From Brevundimonas pondensis (lineage in GTDB: Bacteria > Pseudomonadota > Alphaproteobacteria > Caulobacterales > Caulobacteraceae): a stretch of 64,000 bases of DNA. The stretch lies in assembly GCF_017487345.1 (NCBI RefSeq), contig NZ_CP062006.1:1618001-1682000 (forward strand). Direction: 5' to 3'. The position numbers and the translations under genes were made by a program. The notes below the pieces were generated by a model. The model worked only from the letters and a program-made list of their open reading frames with translations, was not told the origin of the DNA and searched no databases. Within the stretch, counting starts at the first letter, position 1. Each line of letters begins with the position of its first letter. Below, one piece after another: positions 25,566 through 35,847 of the stretch.

Positions 25566-26677
25566 CGGAGTTCGACTTCGACGCGACGGTCGTAGGGGCG
25601 GGGGCTGTGGGGCTGGCCTGCGGGCGGGCGCTGGCTAAGCGCGGCCTGTCGGTGCTGGTGCTGGAGAGCGAACCCCACATCGGTCAGGGCGTGTCCTCGC
25701 GCAATTCCGAGGTCATCCACGGCGGGCTCTATTATCCGACGGGCTCGCTGAAGGCGAAGTTCTGCGTCGAGGGGCGGCGGGCGCTCTATGACTTTCTGGC
25801 CAGCCACAAGATCGACCACTGGAAGTGCGGCAAGCTGGTCGTGGCCACCGAGGAAGCCGAGGTCGAACGCATCGAGGCCATCTTCGAGCAGGCGACGACC
25901 AACGGCGTTGAGGGGCTTGAGCACCTGACTGGCGCCCAGGCGCGGGCGCTGGAGCCGGAATTGAACGCCCACGCCGCCATCCTGTCGCCCGAGAGCGGGG
26001 TCTTCGCCAGCCACGACTACATGCTGGCCCTGCAGGGCGAGATCGAGGACGCGGGCGGCTCGGTCGTCCTCTCGACGCCGTTCGAGCGGGCCGAGCCCCT
26101 GCCGGGTGGTGGCTTCAGGATCACGGCGGGCGGGGAAGGCGGGGCGGTGCTGACGAGCCGGCTGCTGGTCACCGCGCCCGGTTTGTCGTCGCAGAGCGTG
26201 GCGGCCGCCATCGATGGCTATCCGGCCGCGGACATCCCCGCCCGGCATCTGGGCAAGGGAATCTATTTCCGCCTGACGGGACCCGCCCCCTTCAATCGCC
26301 TGATCTATCCGCCGCCCATCGCCGGAGCGCTGGGCACCCACTACCGCAAGGATCTGGGCGGGCAGGGGGTGTTCGGCCCGGACCTGGCCTATGTCGAGAC
26401 CGAAGACTATTCGGTCAATCCGGCCAAGGCGGATGAGTTCGCCCACTACATCCGCCGTTTCTGGCCGGGCGTGACGGTCGAGCGCCTGACGCCCGATTAC
26501 GCCGGCATCCGGCCCAAGATCCACGGACCGGATGAACCTCAGCCGGATTTTCAGCTTCACGCGCGCGAACACCATGGCATCGACGGCCTGATGGCCTTGT
26601 TCGGGATCGAGAGTCCGGGCCTGACCAGTTCGCTAGCGATTGGCGAAGCCGTGGCTGAGGCGTTGTGCAAGGCATGA
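25559..26677 (+). CDS. FAD-dependent L-2-hydroxyglutarate dehydrogenase-like oxidoreductase
   Basis: The 372-residue DAO-family flavoprotein has the N-terminal dinucleotide motif [19 protein letters not shown], then [21 protein letters not shown], which is characteristic of LhgO/L2HGDH, and C-terminal [18 protein letters not shown]. The family oxidises L-2-hydroxyglutarate to 2-oxoglutarate, feeding electrons to quinones; another 2-hydroxyacid is possible. Its start overlaps the upstream membrane protein and its stop overlaps the acetyltransferase. Confidence 0.87.
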   Translation: MLTEFDFDATVVGAGAVGLACGRALAKRGLSVLVLESEPHIGQGVSSRNSEVIHGGLYYPTGSLKAKFCVEGRRALYDFLASHKIDHWKCGKLVVATEEAEVERIEAIFEQATTNGVEGLEHLTGAQARALEPELNAHAAILSPESGVFASHDYMLALQGEIEDAGGSVVLSTPFERAEPLPGGGFRITAGGEGGAVLTSRLLVTAPGLSSQSVAAAIDGYPAADIPARHLGKGIYFRLTGPAPFNRLIYPPPIAGALGTHYRKDLGGQGVFGPDLAYVETEDYSVNPAKADEFAHYIRRFWPGVTVERLTPDYAGIRPKIHGPDEPQPDFQLHAREHHGIDGLMALFGIESPGLTSSLAIGEAVAEALCKA

Positions 26678-27234
26678 GCATGACGGAGCGCGAGAAGATG
26701 CTCGCCGGGTTGAACTACGACCCTGGCGATCCCGAACTGGTCGCGGGGCGGGCGCGGGCGGTCGGCCTGACCATGCGAATCAATCAGGCGCCGGATCGCG
26801 AGCAGCGCCGCGACTTGGTCAATGAATTGGTGCGTGCCAGCGACGGGCGCGCCGCGATCATGCCCGGCTTCTTTTGCGACTATGGCGTCAACATCCGCTT
26901 CGGCGCGCGAGCCTTCGTCAACGCCAACAGCGTCTTTCTGGATTGCGCCGAAATCGTCATCGGCGACGACTTCCAGTGCGGCCCTGGCGTCCAGCTTCTG
27001 ACGCCAGAACACCCGCTGGATGCGGCGGAGCGGCGTTCTGGCGTGGAAAGCGCGCGCCCGATCCGCATTGGGAACGATGTCTGGATCGGCGGCGGGGCGA
27101 TCGTTCTGGCCGGCGTGACCGTCGGAGATCGGTCTGTGATCGGCGCCGGATCGGTCGTGACGAAGGATGTTCCGGCCGATGTCGTGGTCGCTGGAAATCC
27201 CGCCAGGATCATCAAGCGGCTGTCATCCGACTGA
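26674..27234 (+). CDS. Maltose/galactoside O-acetyltransferase-like hexapeptide-repeat enzyme
   Basis: The ATG at 26674 overlaps the previous stop by 4 nt and gives 186 residues. An alternative ATG lies at 26680. The N-terminus ([18 protein letters not shown]) is the Mac domain and the rest is a left-handed beta-helix of hexapeptide repeats ending in [13 protein letters not shown], as in Maa/LacA/NodL. It would acetylate a sugar hydroxyl using acetyl-CoA; the acceptor is unknown. Confidence 0.9.
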   Translation: MSMTEREKMLAGLNYDPGDPELVAGRARAVGLTMRINQAPDREQRRDLVNELVRASDGRAAIMPGFFCDYGVNIRFGARAFVNANSVFLDCAEIVIGDDFQCGPGVQLLTPEHPLDAAERRSGVESARPIRIGNDVWIGGGAIVLAGVTVGDRSVIGAGSVVTKDVPADVVVAGNPARIIKRLSSD

Positions 27235-27239
27235 CACCC

Positions 27240-27268
27240 TTGAAATCGGTTGCGGCTTCATGCATAAG
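27240..27268 (+). promoter_or_regulatory. Promoter of rpmF
   Basis: TTGAAA (27240-27245), a 17-nt spacer and CATAAG (27263-27268) form a sigma-70-like promoter. It predicts an rpmF leader of about 80 nt. Confidence 0.5.
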
Positions 27269-27279
27269 CCCGCCCTCGC

Positions 27280-27307
27280 GTGGCGGCTCTTATCGGGGGG
27301 CCGCCGC
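27280..27307 (+). promoter_or_regulatory. GC-rich hairpin in the rpmF leader
   Basis: GTGGCGGC (27280-27287) pairs with GCCGCCGC (27300-27307) across a 12-nt loop, with one G-T wobble. Short T-rich sequence (TGTTGTTTTCG) follows. It may terminate read-through from the acetyltransferase operon or act as a leader structure controlling L32 synthesis. I cannot distinguish the two. Confidence 0.4.
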
Positions 27308-27356
27308 TGTTGTTTTCGCGTCTTCACGGCGCACCGACTTAGAGATTGAGACGGAC

Positions 27357-27539
27357 ATGGCCGTTCCGAAGCGCAAAGTATCCCCCTCGCGTCGCAACAT
27401 GCGTCGTGCACACGACGCCCTGGGCGCCAACACCTATGTGGAAGACAAGGACACCGGCGAGCTGCGCCGTCCGCACCACATCGACCTGAAGACCGGCATG
27501 TACAAAGGCCGTCAGGTCATGACCCCGAAGGAAGACTAA
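27357..27539 (+). CDS. rpmF: 50S ribosomal protein L32
   Basis: The 60-residue basic protein starts [17 protein letters not shown], the standard L32 N-terminus, and ends in the lysine- and glutamate-rich tail usual in alphaproteobacteria. It is the zinc-free form, with no cysteines. The gene is real although short, being a part of a longer frame that runs through the acetyltransferase. It has its own promoter and a strong terminator just downstream. It is a structural component of the large ribosomal subunit. Confidence 0.98.
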   Translation: MAVPKRKVSPSRRNMRRAHDALGANTYVEDKDTGELRRPHHIDLKTGMYKGRQVMTPKED

Positions 27540-27583
27540 GCTCTTCACGACGGTCCCGGTTTCGGCCGGACGATAGAATTCAG

Positions 27584-27612
27584 CGGCGCGCGATGTCATC
27601 GCGCGCCGTTTT
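27584..27612 (+). terminator. Intrinsic terminator of rpmF
   Basis: CGGCGCGCGA (27584-27593) and TCGCGCGCCG (27599-27608) form a perfect 10-bp stem with a 5-nt loop, followed at once by TTTT. This is the strongest canonical rho-independent terminator in the left half of the window. Confidence 0.9.
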
Positions 27613-27655
27613 CGTGCGTTATGAGCGGTGAAGCTGACCCCTTGGAGCGCTCCGC

Positions 27656-28270
27656 ATGATCCGCAACGCCGTCCTCAGTTCCGTCGCCCTGCTGGCCCTA
27701 GCTGGTTGCAACGCCCCGGAAGCCGCCAAGTCGCCTGAACAGAAAGCTCCCGAATCAGCTGCTCCCGCGGCTGCACCCGACGCCGCTGCAGCCGAGGTGC
27801 TGACGGCTCAAGGCTATGGTCCCCTGAGGATCGGCATGACCCAGGCGGAGGTGGACGCCGCGGTCGGCCCGCCGCCTGCGAACGTCGCCGAAGCCGAACC
27901 CTCGGAATGTCGCCAATACCATCCGCCGCGTGCGCCCGAGGGGCTGCTGGTCATGACGGAGAAGGGCGTGCTGACGCGTCTGACGGCGATCAAGGGCTCG
28001 ACCTTCAAGACGGCGGACGGCGTTGGGATCGGCTATGACGGCGAGCAACTGAAGACGAACTACGGCGCGGCGGCTCGATTCAGTCCTCACAAGTATGTGG
28101 AAGCGCCGGCTGGCTATCTGACCACCTGGCCAGGGGCAGGGCATCTGCTGGGGACCTATGTCGCCGATCCGGCTGCACGCGGTCTGGTGTTCGAGATCGG
28201 ACAGGACGGCAAGGTCGCTTCCATACATGCCGGCGGGCCTAGCATTCAGTATGTCGAGGGCTGCAGCTGA
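27656..28270 (+). CDS. Putative lipoprotein of unknown function
   Basis: The 204-residue protein has a lipoprotein signal peptide with lipobox LAGC at 15-18, then an Ala/Pro-rich linker (to about residue 45) and a compact C-terminal domain. The domain opens with GYGPLRIGMTQAEVDAAVG, a pattern seen in SmpA/OmlA-like and other small beta-lactamase-inhibitor-like folds. It would be anchored in the envelope. It stands alone between the rpmF terminator and eno. No specific role can be assigned. Confidence 0.8.
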   Translation: MIRNAVLSSVALLALAGCNAPEAAKSPEQKAPESAAPAAAPDAAAAEVLTAQGYGPLRIGMTQAEVDAAVGPPPANVAEAEPSECRQYHPPRAPEGLLVMTEKGVLTRLTAIKGSTFKTADGVGIGYDGEQLKTNYGAAARFSPHKYVEAPAGYLTTWPGAGHLLGTYVADPAARGLVFEIGQDGKVASIHAGGPSIQYVEGCS

Positions 28271-28300
28271 CGCCCCGTCAGAAGGAAGCTGCGTCGCCGG

Positions 28301-28330
28301 TTGGCGATTCGGCGATGGCTGGTCTAAACC
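28301..28330 (+). promoter_or_regulatory. Candidate eno promoter
   Basis: TTGGCGA (28301-28307), a 15-nt gap and TCTAAACC (28323-28330) partly match the Caulobacter housekeeping consensus: six of eight in the -10, with a spacer one base long. The position, 38 nt before the eno start, is reasonable. Confidence 0.35.
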
Positions 28331-28353
28331 GGAAGCAGAACTTCTCCTCCTGA

Positions 28354-29646
<1,293 letters not shown>

Positions 29647-29670
29647 ACCTTCTCACGAAGAAGTGCGCGA

Positions 29671-29696
29671 CGCCGTCTCCGACCTCGGAGGCGGCG
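29671..29696 (+). terminator. Terminator hairpin of eno
   Basis: CGCCGTCTCCGA (29671-29682) and TCGGAGGCGGCG (29685-29696) are complementary over 12 bp with one G-T wobble. The realistic loop is about six bases. Only TTCG follows, so the U-tract is weak, but the stem is long and sits 25 nt after the eno stop. Confidence 0.7.
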
Positions 29697-29782
29697 TTCG
29701 CAATTACGGCCAAGCTACGGTTCGTTAGGCATTTTCGCTGAGGATCGGGAAACCGTGTTCACGCTCAGAAGGAGCGTCAGTC

Positions 29783-30115
29783 GTGCCCGAGCAGATGAAG
29801 CCCTACCTTCCGTCCGCCTTCCTGTTTTTCCTGATCGTCTACCTTGGCGTTCAGGCCCTGACCGGGCAGCGTGGCTTGCTGAGCGGGGGTGAGCGAGATG
29901 CGCTTCTCGCCAAGCGCGAGGCTCAGCTGGCACGTCTGACCGAGCAAAGGCGGGACCTGGAGGTCCGTGTGCGCTATCTGCGGACCGAGAGCCTTTCCCG
30001 GGATCTTCTGGAAGAACGGGCGAGGGCCGTGCTCGGCTTCGCCGACCCGCGTGACTACGTAGTTCGACTGAGCGCTCCGGCATCGCGCAACCCTGACGCG
30101 ATCCGCGCCTCCTGA
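29783..30115 (+). CDS. FtsB/DivIC-family septum formation initiator
   Basis: The 110-residue bitopic protein has a short cytoplasmic N-terminus, a membrane helix (about 9-26) and a charged coiled coil (about 37-75). The C-terminal region has the family's ARAVLGFADPRDYVVRL segment. FtsB links FtsL and FtsQ in the divisome. The GTG at 29783 has AAGGAG eight bases upstream; an ATG at 29795 is an alternative. It lies between eno and pdhA, a conserved alphaproteobacterial order. Confidence 0.92.
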   Translation: MPEQMKPYLPSAFLFFLIVYLGVQALTGQRGLLSGGERDALLAKREAQLARLTEQRRDLEVRVRYLRTESLSRDLLEERARAVLGFADPRDYVVRLSAPASRNPDAIRAS

Positions 30116-30143
30116 ACTATTGTTACAGCTAGACCGGCGCGCT

Positions 30144-30173
30144 TTGCGTTTCGGGAACGAAGGCTGCTAAAGC
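30144..30173 (+). promoter_or_regulatory. Candidate promoter of the pyruvate dehydrogenase operon
   Basis: TTGCGTT (30144-30150) and GCTAAAGC (30166-30173) resemble the Caulobacter housekeeping -35 and -10 elements with a 15-nt gap, one base longer than the usual range. The leader to pdhA would be about 50 nt. Confidence 0.4.
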
Positions 30174-30229
30174 CCCTTTCCGTAACGATAAGAGTCCCTG
30201 ACAATCGGGGCGCAGCCGGGAGATGCCGG

Positions 30230-31261
30230 ATGGCGAAAGCCGCCGCTCAGAAATCCTCGTCCAGCACGGGCGATACCAAGATTCCGAATACGCCTCAGGC
30301 TTCGAAAGAAGACCTGCTGCGCTTTTACCGAGAGATGGTCCTCATTCGCCGCTTCGAGGAGCGCGCAGGCCAGCTTTACGGCATGGGCCTGATCGGCGGC
30401 TTCTGCCACCTGTACATCGGCCAGGAAGCCGTGGCGGTGGGCGTTCAGGAGAGCGTCAAGCAGGGCCACGACAAGATCATCACCGGCTACCGCGACCACG
30501 GCCACATGCTGGCCGCCGGCATGGACCCGAACGCCGTCATGGCCGAACTGACCGGTCGCATCGGCGGTTCGTCCAAGGGCAAGGGCGGCTCGATGCACAT
30601 GTTCGACGTGCCGACCGGCTTCTACGGCGGCCACGGCATCGTCGGCGCCCAGGTGGCGCTGGGCACCGGCCTGGCCTTCGCCGGCAAGTATCGCGGCGAT
30701 GACTCGGTGGCCTTCGTCTATTTCGGCGACGGCGCCTCGAACCAGGGTCAGGTCTACGAGAGCTTCAACATGGCCCAGCTGTGGAAGCTGCCAGCCATCT
30801 ACATCATCGAGAACAACCAGTACGCCATGGGCACGAGCATCGAACGCTCGTCGTCCACGACTGAACTGTTCATGCGCGGCGCCAGCTTCGGCATTCCGGG
30901 CGAGCAGGTCGATGGCATGGATGTCCTGGCTGTGCGTGACGCCACCGCCCGCGCCGTAGCCCGCGCCCGCGCCGGCGAAGGTCCCTATATCCTCGAGGTG
31001 AAGACCTACCGCTATCGCGGCCACTCCATGTCGGACCCGGCCAAGTACCGCACCAAGGAAGAGGTCGACGAGGTCAAGAAGACCCGTGACCCGATCGACC
31101 ACCTGAAGATGCTGCTCGCCGCCGCCAAGGCGACCGAGGAAGAGCTGAAGGCCATCGACAACGAGGTGAAGGCCATCGTCGCCGAAGCCGTGCAGTTCGC
31201 ACAGGAAAGCCCTGAGCCGGATCCGTCCGAGCTCTATACTGACGTCTACGTGGAGGCCTGA
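30230..31261 (+). CDS. pdhA: Pyruvate dehydrogenase E1 component, alpha subunit
   Basis: The 343-residue protein has the thiamine diphosphate motif (GDGASNQGQVYES ... IIENN) and the phosphorylation-loop-like RYRGHSMSDPAKYR segment of the two-subunit E1 type. With PdhB it decarboxylates pyruvate and passes the acetyl group to lipoyl groups of E2. It heads the pdhA-pdhB-pdhC-gpx-lpdA cluster and is followed by pdhB after 3 nt. Confidence 0.98.
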   Translation: MAKAAAQKSSSSTGDTKIPNTPQASKEDLLRFYREMVLIRRFEERAGQLYGMGLIGGFCHLYIGQEAVAVGVQESVKQGHDKIITGYRDHGHMLAAGMDPNAVMAELTGRIGGSSKGKGGSMHMFDVPTGFYGGHGIVGAQVALGTGLAFAGKYRGDDSVAFVYFGDGASNQGQVYESFNMAQLWKLPAIYIIENNQYAMGTSIERSSSTTELFMRGASFGIPGEQVDGMDVLAVRDATARAVARARAGEGPYILEVKTYRYRGHSMSDPAKYRTKEEVDEVKKTRDPIDHLKMLLAAAKATEEELKAIDNEVKAIVAEAVQFAQESPEPDPSELYTDVYVEA

Positions 31262-31264
31262 TCC

Positions 31265-32602
31265 GTGACCGACATTCTGATGCCGGCGCTGTCCCCCACG
31301 ATGGAAGAGGGCACGCTGACCAAGTGGCACATCAAGGCAGGCGACACCGTGTCGGCCGGCCAGGTGATTGCCGAGATCGAAACCGACAAGGCGACGATGG
31401 AAGTCGAAGCCGTCGATGAAGGCGAAGTGCTGGAAATCCTGGTGCCGGAAGGCTCCGAGAACGTGAAGGTCAATACGCCGATCGCACGTCTGGCTGGTGA
31501 GGACGCGGCTCCTGCGCCTGCGCCCAAGGCCGAGGCCGCGCCTGCCGCCGCACCGGTCGCCGCTGCCGTTTCGGCTGCGCCCAAGACGGAACTGCGCGAC
31601 CCGGAAATCCCCGCCGACGCCAAGCTGGTCAAGACGACCATCCGCGACGCCCTGCGCGACGCCATGGCCGAGGAAATGCGTCGCGACGACCGCGTCTTCC
31701 TGATGGGCGAGGAAGTCGCCCAGTATCAGGGCGCCTACAAGGTCAGCCGCGACCTGCTGCAGGAGTTCGGCGACCGTCGCGTCGTCGACACCCCGATCAC
31801 CGAGCACGGTTTCGCCGGTCTCGGCGTTGGCGCCGCCATGGCGGGCCTGAAGCCCATCGTCGAGTTCATGACGTGGAACTTCGGCATGCAGGCCATCGAC
31901 CACGTGATCAACTCGGCGGCCAAGACCTTGTACATGTCGGGCGGTCAGATCCGTGCGGACATCGTTTTCCGTGGCCCCAACGGCGCCGCCAGCCGCGTCG
32001 GCGCTCAGCACAGCCAGGACTATTCCGCCTGGTATGCCCAGGTTCCGGGTCTGAAGGTCATCGCGCCCTATGATGCGGCTGACGCCAAGGGCTTGTTGAA
32101 AGCCGCCATCCGCGATCCGAACCCGATCGTCTTCCTCGAACACGAGATGATGTACGGCACCGAGTTCGACGTGCCGGACGTCGAGGACTATGTCGTGCCG
32201 ATCGGCAAGGCCAAGGTTCGTCGCGAAGGCACGGACGTCACCATCACGGCGCACAGCCGCATGGTCGGCTTCGCCCTTCAAGCCGCCGAGAAGCTGGCCG
32301 AGGAAGGCATCTCGGCCGAGGTCGTGGACCTGCGCACCCTGCGTCCGCTGGATCACGAAACCATCGTCGAGAGTGTCAAGAAGACCAGCCGCCTGGTCTC
32401 GGCCGAAGAGGGCTGGGGCCCAATGGGCGTCGGCGCCGAGGTCGTGGCTCGCGTGATCGAACACGCCTTCGATTACCTGGACGCTCCGCCGCTGCGCGTG
32501 CACCAGGAAGATGTGCCGCTGCCCTATGCCGCCAACCTGGAAGCCCTGTCGTTGCCCGGTGTGGACAAGATCATCGCGGCCGTGAAGCAGGTGATGGCAT
32601 GA
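31265..32602 (+). CDS. pdhB: Pyruvate dehydrogenase E1 beta subunit with N-terminal lipoyl domain
   Basis: The 445-residue protein starts at GTG 31265. Residues 1-78 are a lipoyl domain with the modified lysine K42 in ETDKATME, followed by an Ala/Pro linker to about 110. The E1 beta body ([17 protein letters not shown] ... [17 protein letters not shown]) follows. A lipoyl domain on E1 beta is an alphaproteobacterial trait. The domain closely matches that of PdhC, including a 50-nt identical stretch. Its stop overlaps pdhC by 4 nt. Confidence 0.97.
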   Translation: MTDILMPALSPTMEEGTLTKWHIKAGDTVSAGQVIAEIETDKATMEVEAVDEGEVLEILVPEGSENVKVNTPIARLAGEDAAPAPAPKAEAAPAAAPVAAAVSAAPKTELRDPEIPADAKLVKTTIRDALRDAMAEEMRRDDRVFLMGEEVAQYQGAYKVSRDLLQEFGDRRVVDTPITEHGFAGLGVGAAMAGLKPIVEFMTWNFGMQAIDHVINSAAKTLYMSGGQIRADIVFRGPNGAASRVGAQHSQDYSAWYAQVPGLKVIAPYDAADAKGLLKAAIRDPNPIVFLEHEMMYGTEFDVPDVEDYVVPIGKAKVRREGTDVTITAHSRMVGFALQAAEKLAEEGISAEVVDLRTLRPLDHETIVESVKKTSRLVSAEEGWGPMGVGAEVVARVIEHAFDYLDAPPLRVHQEDVPLPYAANLEALSLPGVDKIIAAVKQVMA

Positions 32603-33879
32603 CCGACATCCTGATGCCCGCCCTGTCGCCCACGATGGAAGAGGGCGTCCTGGCCAAATGGCACGTCAAGGTCGGGGACGTCGTCTCCGCCGGCGACGTC
32701 ATCGCCGAGATCGAAACCGACAAGGCGACGATGGAAGTCGAAGCCGTCGATGAGGGTGAAGTCACCGACATCCTGGTCGCCGAAGGCACCGAAGGCGTGA
32801 AGGTCAACACCCCTATCGCCCGCCTGAAGGACGAGGGCGGCGCCGCTGCGCCTGCCTCCAAGGCAGAAACTCCGAAGGTTGAAGCTGCTCCGGTCAAGGC
32901 TGAAGCGTCGAAGGCTGCGGCGCCTGTTGTCCCGGCTCCGGCGGCGCCGAAGTCGGATAGCGGCGAACGTATCTTCGCTTCGCCCCTGGCCCGTCGCATC
33001 GCCGCCCAGAACGGCGTCGATCTGAAGTCGATCAAGGGCACCGGCCCGCATGGCCGTATCGTCAAGCGCGACGTCGAGGGCGCGCCGAAGGGCGCTGCTC
33101 AACCCGCCGCCTCGACGGCGACCGCCGCTGCGACCCCGGGCATCGCCCCGCGTCAGGTTCAGTCGCTGGCCCAGATGGGCATCCCGGACGGCAGCTACGA
33201 CCTGATCCCGCTGGACGGGATGAAGAAGGCCGTGGCGCGTCGCATGGTCGACAGCATCCAGAACGTTCCACACTTCCCGCTCTTCATCGACGTCGAGATC
33301 GACCAGCTGATGGCCGTCCGCGCGAAGGTGAACAAGATGCTGGAGCCGCAGGGCATCAAGGTCTCGGTGAACGACTTCGTCATCAAGGCCGCCGCTCTGG
33401 CCCTGAAGATGGTGCCGGAGGCGAACGCCTCCTACACCCCCGAAGGCATCGCCATGCACCACAACGCCGACGTCTCGATGGCGGTGGCGATCGACGGCGG
33501 CCTGATCACCCCGATCATCAAGAAGGCCGAGACCAAGGGCCTGGCCCAGATCGCGACCGAGTCCAAGGACCTGGCCAAGCGCGCCCGCGAACGCAAACTG
33601 AAGCCCGAAGAGTTCCAGGGCGGCACCTTCTCGGTGTCCAACCTGGGCATGTTCGGCATCAAGTCGTTCAGCTCGATCATTAATGAGCCGCAGGGCTGCA
33701 TCATGAGCGTGGGCGCCGGCGAGCAACGAGCTGTCGTCAAGGACGGGCAACTGGGCGTGGCCACGGTCATGACCGTGACCCTGACCTGCGATCACCGGGT
33801 GGTCGACGGCGCGACGGGCGCCCGCTTCCTGCAGGCGTTCAAGCCGCTGATCGAAGATCCCGTGGCGATGCTGGCCTAG
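32599..33879 (+). CDS. pdhC: Dihydrolipoamide acetyltransferase (E2) of pyruvate dehydrogenase
   Basis: The 426-residue protein has one lipoyl domain (K42 in [10 protein letters not shown]) and an Ala/Pro-rich linker. The peripheral subunit-binding domain follows ([19 protein letters not shown]...GRIVKRDV, about 130-165), and the catalytic acyltransferase core ends with the DHRVVDG active-site motif. It forms the core of the complex and makes acetyl-CoA. It overlaps pdhB by 4 nt and is followed by gpx after 13 nt. Confidence 0.98.
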   Translation: MTDILMPALSPTMEEGVLAKWHVKVGDVVSAGDVIAEIETDKATMEVEAVDEGEVTDILVAEGTEGVKVNTPIARLKDEGGAAAPASKAETPKVEAAPVKAEASKAAAPVVPAPAAPKSDSGERIFASPLARRIAAQNGVDLKSIKGTGPHGRIVKRDVEGAPKGAAQPAASTATAAATPGIAPRQVQSLAQMGIPDGSYDLIPLDGMKKAVARRMVDSIQNVPHFPLFIDVEIDQLMAVRAKVNKMLEPQGIKVSVNDFVIKAAALALKMVPEANASYTPEGIAMHHNADVSMAVAIDGGLITPIIKKAETKGLAQIATESKDLAKRARERKLKPEEFQGGTFSVSNLGMFGIKSFSSIINEPQGCIMSVGAGEQRAVVKDGQLGVATVMTVTLTCDHRVVDGATGARFLQAFKPLIEDPVAMLA

Positions 33880-33892
33880 GGGAGAGGAAGTC

Positions 33893-34372
33893 ATGACCTC
33901 GGTCTATGACTTCTCCGCCCGGGCCATCGACGGCACGGACGTGACGCTGGACCGCTTTCGCGGGCAGGCGCTGCTGATCGTCAATACGGCGTCCAAATGC
34001 GGCTTCACCGGTCAGTATGACGGGCTGGAGAAGCTGCACCGCGACTTCGCCGATGCGCCGTTCGAGGTTCTGGGTTTTCCCTGCAACCAGTTCGGCCAGC
34101 AGGAGCCGGGCAGGGCGGCGGAAATCGCCGCCTTCTGCGCCACCAGCTTCGACGTGACCTTCCCCTTGTTCGACAAGGTCGAGGTCAATGGGCCGAACCG
34201 GCACCCGCTCTATGCCTGGCTGACCCGGCAGAAGCGCGGCTTCTTTGGCTCCCAGAACATCAAGTGGAACTTCACCAAGTTCCTGACCGACCGCGAAGGC
34301 CGCGTCGTCGCGCGCTATTCGCCCCAGACTGAACCCGCGGCCATCAAGGCCGACATCGAGAAGTTGATCTGA
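33893..34372 (+). CDS. Glutathione peroxidase family protein
   Basis: The 159-residue thioredoxin-fold enzyme has the peroxidatic cysteine C36 in NTASKCGFTGQY, the FPCNQFGQQEPG motif with glutamine, and WNFTKFL with the catalytic tryptophan. Many bacterial members actually use thioredoxin to reduce peroxides. It is inserted between the E2 and E3 genes of the pyruvate dehydrogenase cluster (13 nt after pdhC, 2 nt before lpdA), suggesting co-expression with the thiol-rich complex. Confidence 0.93.
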   Translation: MTSVYDFSARAIDGTDVTLDRFRGQALLIVNTASKCGFTGQYDGLEKLHRDFADAPFEVLGFPCNQFGQQEPGRAAEIAAFCATSFDVTFPLFDKVEVNGPNRHPLYAWLTRQKRGFFGSQNIKWNFTKFLTDREGRVVARYSPQTEPAAIKADIEKLI

Positions 34373-34374
34373 CC

Positions 34375-35781
34375 ATGGCTGCTGAATTCGATCTCGTCGT
34401 CATCGGTTCGGGCCCCGGCGGCTACGTCGCGGCTATCCGCGCCAGCCAGTTGGGCCTGAAGGTCGCCATCATCGAGCGCGAGAACCTGGGCGGCATCTGC
34501 CTGAACTGGGGCTGCATCCCGACCAAGGCCCTGCTGAAGTCGGGCGAGAAGTTCGAGAGCCTGAGCCACCTCAAGGAATACGGCCTGTCCGCCTCGGGCG
34601 CGTCCTTTGACTTCGACGCCATCATCCAGCGCTCGCGCGGGGTGGCGGCGACGATGAACAAGGGCATCGGCTTCCTGATGAAGAAGAACAAGATCGAGGT
34701 GATCGAGGGCTCGGCCACGCTCGAAAAGGGCGCAGCGGCTCCCAAGGTCGTCGTGGCGCTGAAGGCCGGCGGCACGCGCGCCATCGAAGCCAAGACCGTC
34801 ATGCTGGCCGTCGGCGCCCGCGCCCGCGCCCTGCCGCAGATCGGTCTGGAAGCGGACGGCGACAAGATCTGGGCCTATCGCGACGCCCTGGCCCCAAAGA
34901 AGCTGCCCAAGACCTTCGTCGTCATCGGCTCGGGCGCCATCGGCATCGAGTTCGCCAGCTTCTATCGCGCCCTGGGCGCTGAAGTGACCGTGGTGGAAGC
35001 CGTGGATCGCATCATGCCGGTGGAGGACGAAGAGGTCTCCAAGGCCGCGCAGAAGTCCTTCGAGAAGCGCGGCATCAAGTTCAAGGTCGGCGCCAAGGTG
35101 ACCAAGGTCTCCAAGGATTCCAAAGGCGTGAAGGTCGATGTTGAAGTGAACGGCAAGGCCGAGACCCTGGAGGCCGAGGTCTGCATCTCCGCCGTCGGCA
35201 TCACCGCCAACACCGACGGCATCGGTCTGGAGGCGCTGGGCGTCGAACTGGACCGCGGCCACATCAAGACCGACAGCCACTGCCAGACCAACGTCAAGGG
35301 TTTGTACGCGATCGGCGACTGCGCCGGCGCGCCCTGGCTGGCGCACAAGGCCAGCCACGAAGGCATCCACGCCGCCGAGCACATCGCCGCCTACAAGACG
35401 CCGAACGTCCATTCGCCCATCGCCGGCTGCACTTACGCCCAGCCGCAGGTCGCCTCGGTCGGCATCACCGAGCAGGGCGCCCGCGCCGAGAAGCGCGAGG
35501 TCAAGATCGGCCGCTTCCCGTTCCGCGTGAACGGCAAGGCGGTTGCGGCCGGCGAGATCGACGGCTTCGTCAAGGTCATCTTCGACGCCAGGACCGGCGC
35601 CCTGATCGGGGCCCACATGATCGGCCACGAAGTGACCGAGATGATCCAGGGCTATGTCACCGCCATCACCATGGAAGCGACGGAAGAAGACATCCACGGC
35701 ATCGTCTATCCGCACCCGACCATGTCCGAGGCCATGCACGAGGCGGCTCTGGACGCCTACGGACGCGTGATCCACATCTGA
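34375..35781 (+). CDS. lpdA: Dihydrolipoyl dehydrogenase (E3)
   Basis: The 468-residue flavoprotein disulfide reductase has FAD motif VIGSGPGGYVAAIRASQLG, the redox pair in GGICLNWGCIPTKA, NAD motif VIGSGAIGIEFASFY and C-terminal His-Glu in HPTMSEAMHEA. It reoxidises dihydrolipoyl groups and makes NADH, completing the pyruvate dehydrogenase complex and probably serving 2-oxoglutarate dehydrogenase as well. There is no N-terminal lipoyl domain. It is the last gene of the pdh cluster. Confidence 0.98.
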   Translation: MAAEFDLVVIGSGPGGYVAAIRASQLGLKVAIIERENLGGICLNWGCIPTKALLKSGEKFESLSHLKEYGLSASGASFDFDAIIQRSRGVAATMNKGIGFLMKKNKIEVIEGSATLEKGAAAPKVVVALKAGGTRAIEAKTVMLAVGARARALPQIGLEADGDKIWAYRDALAPKKLPKTFVVIGSGAIGIEFASFYRALGAEVTVVEAVDRIMPVEDEEVSKAAQKSFEKRGIKFKVGAKVTKVSKDSKGVKVDVEVNGKAETLEAEVCISAVGITANTDGIGLEALGVELDRGHIKTDSHCQTNVKGLYAIGDCAGAPWLAHKASHEGIHAAEHIAAYKTPNVHSPIAGCTYAQPQVASVGITEQGARAEKREVKIGRFPFRVNGKAVAAGEIDGFVKVIFDARTGALIGAHMIGHEVTEMIQGYVTAITMEATEEDIHGIVYPHPTMSEAMHEAALDAYGRVIHI

Positions 35782-35847
35782 TCCGGTTGTTAGAAAATCT
35801 GAACTGTGGCTAAGAGGGGCGCTCCCTCTCCACGGTTCGGAAGTTCC

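Noticed and set aside
30167..32503. A 778-residue open frame antisense to pdhA and pdhB
   Set aside because: Shadow of real genes, with His/Gly/Arg-rich low-complexity product and no motif.
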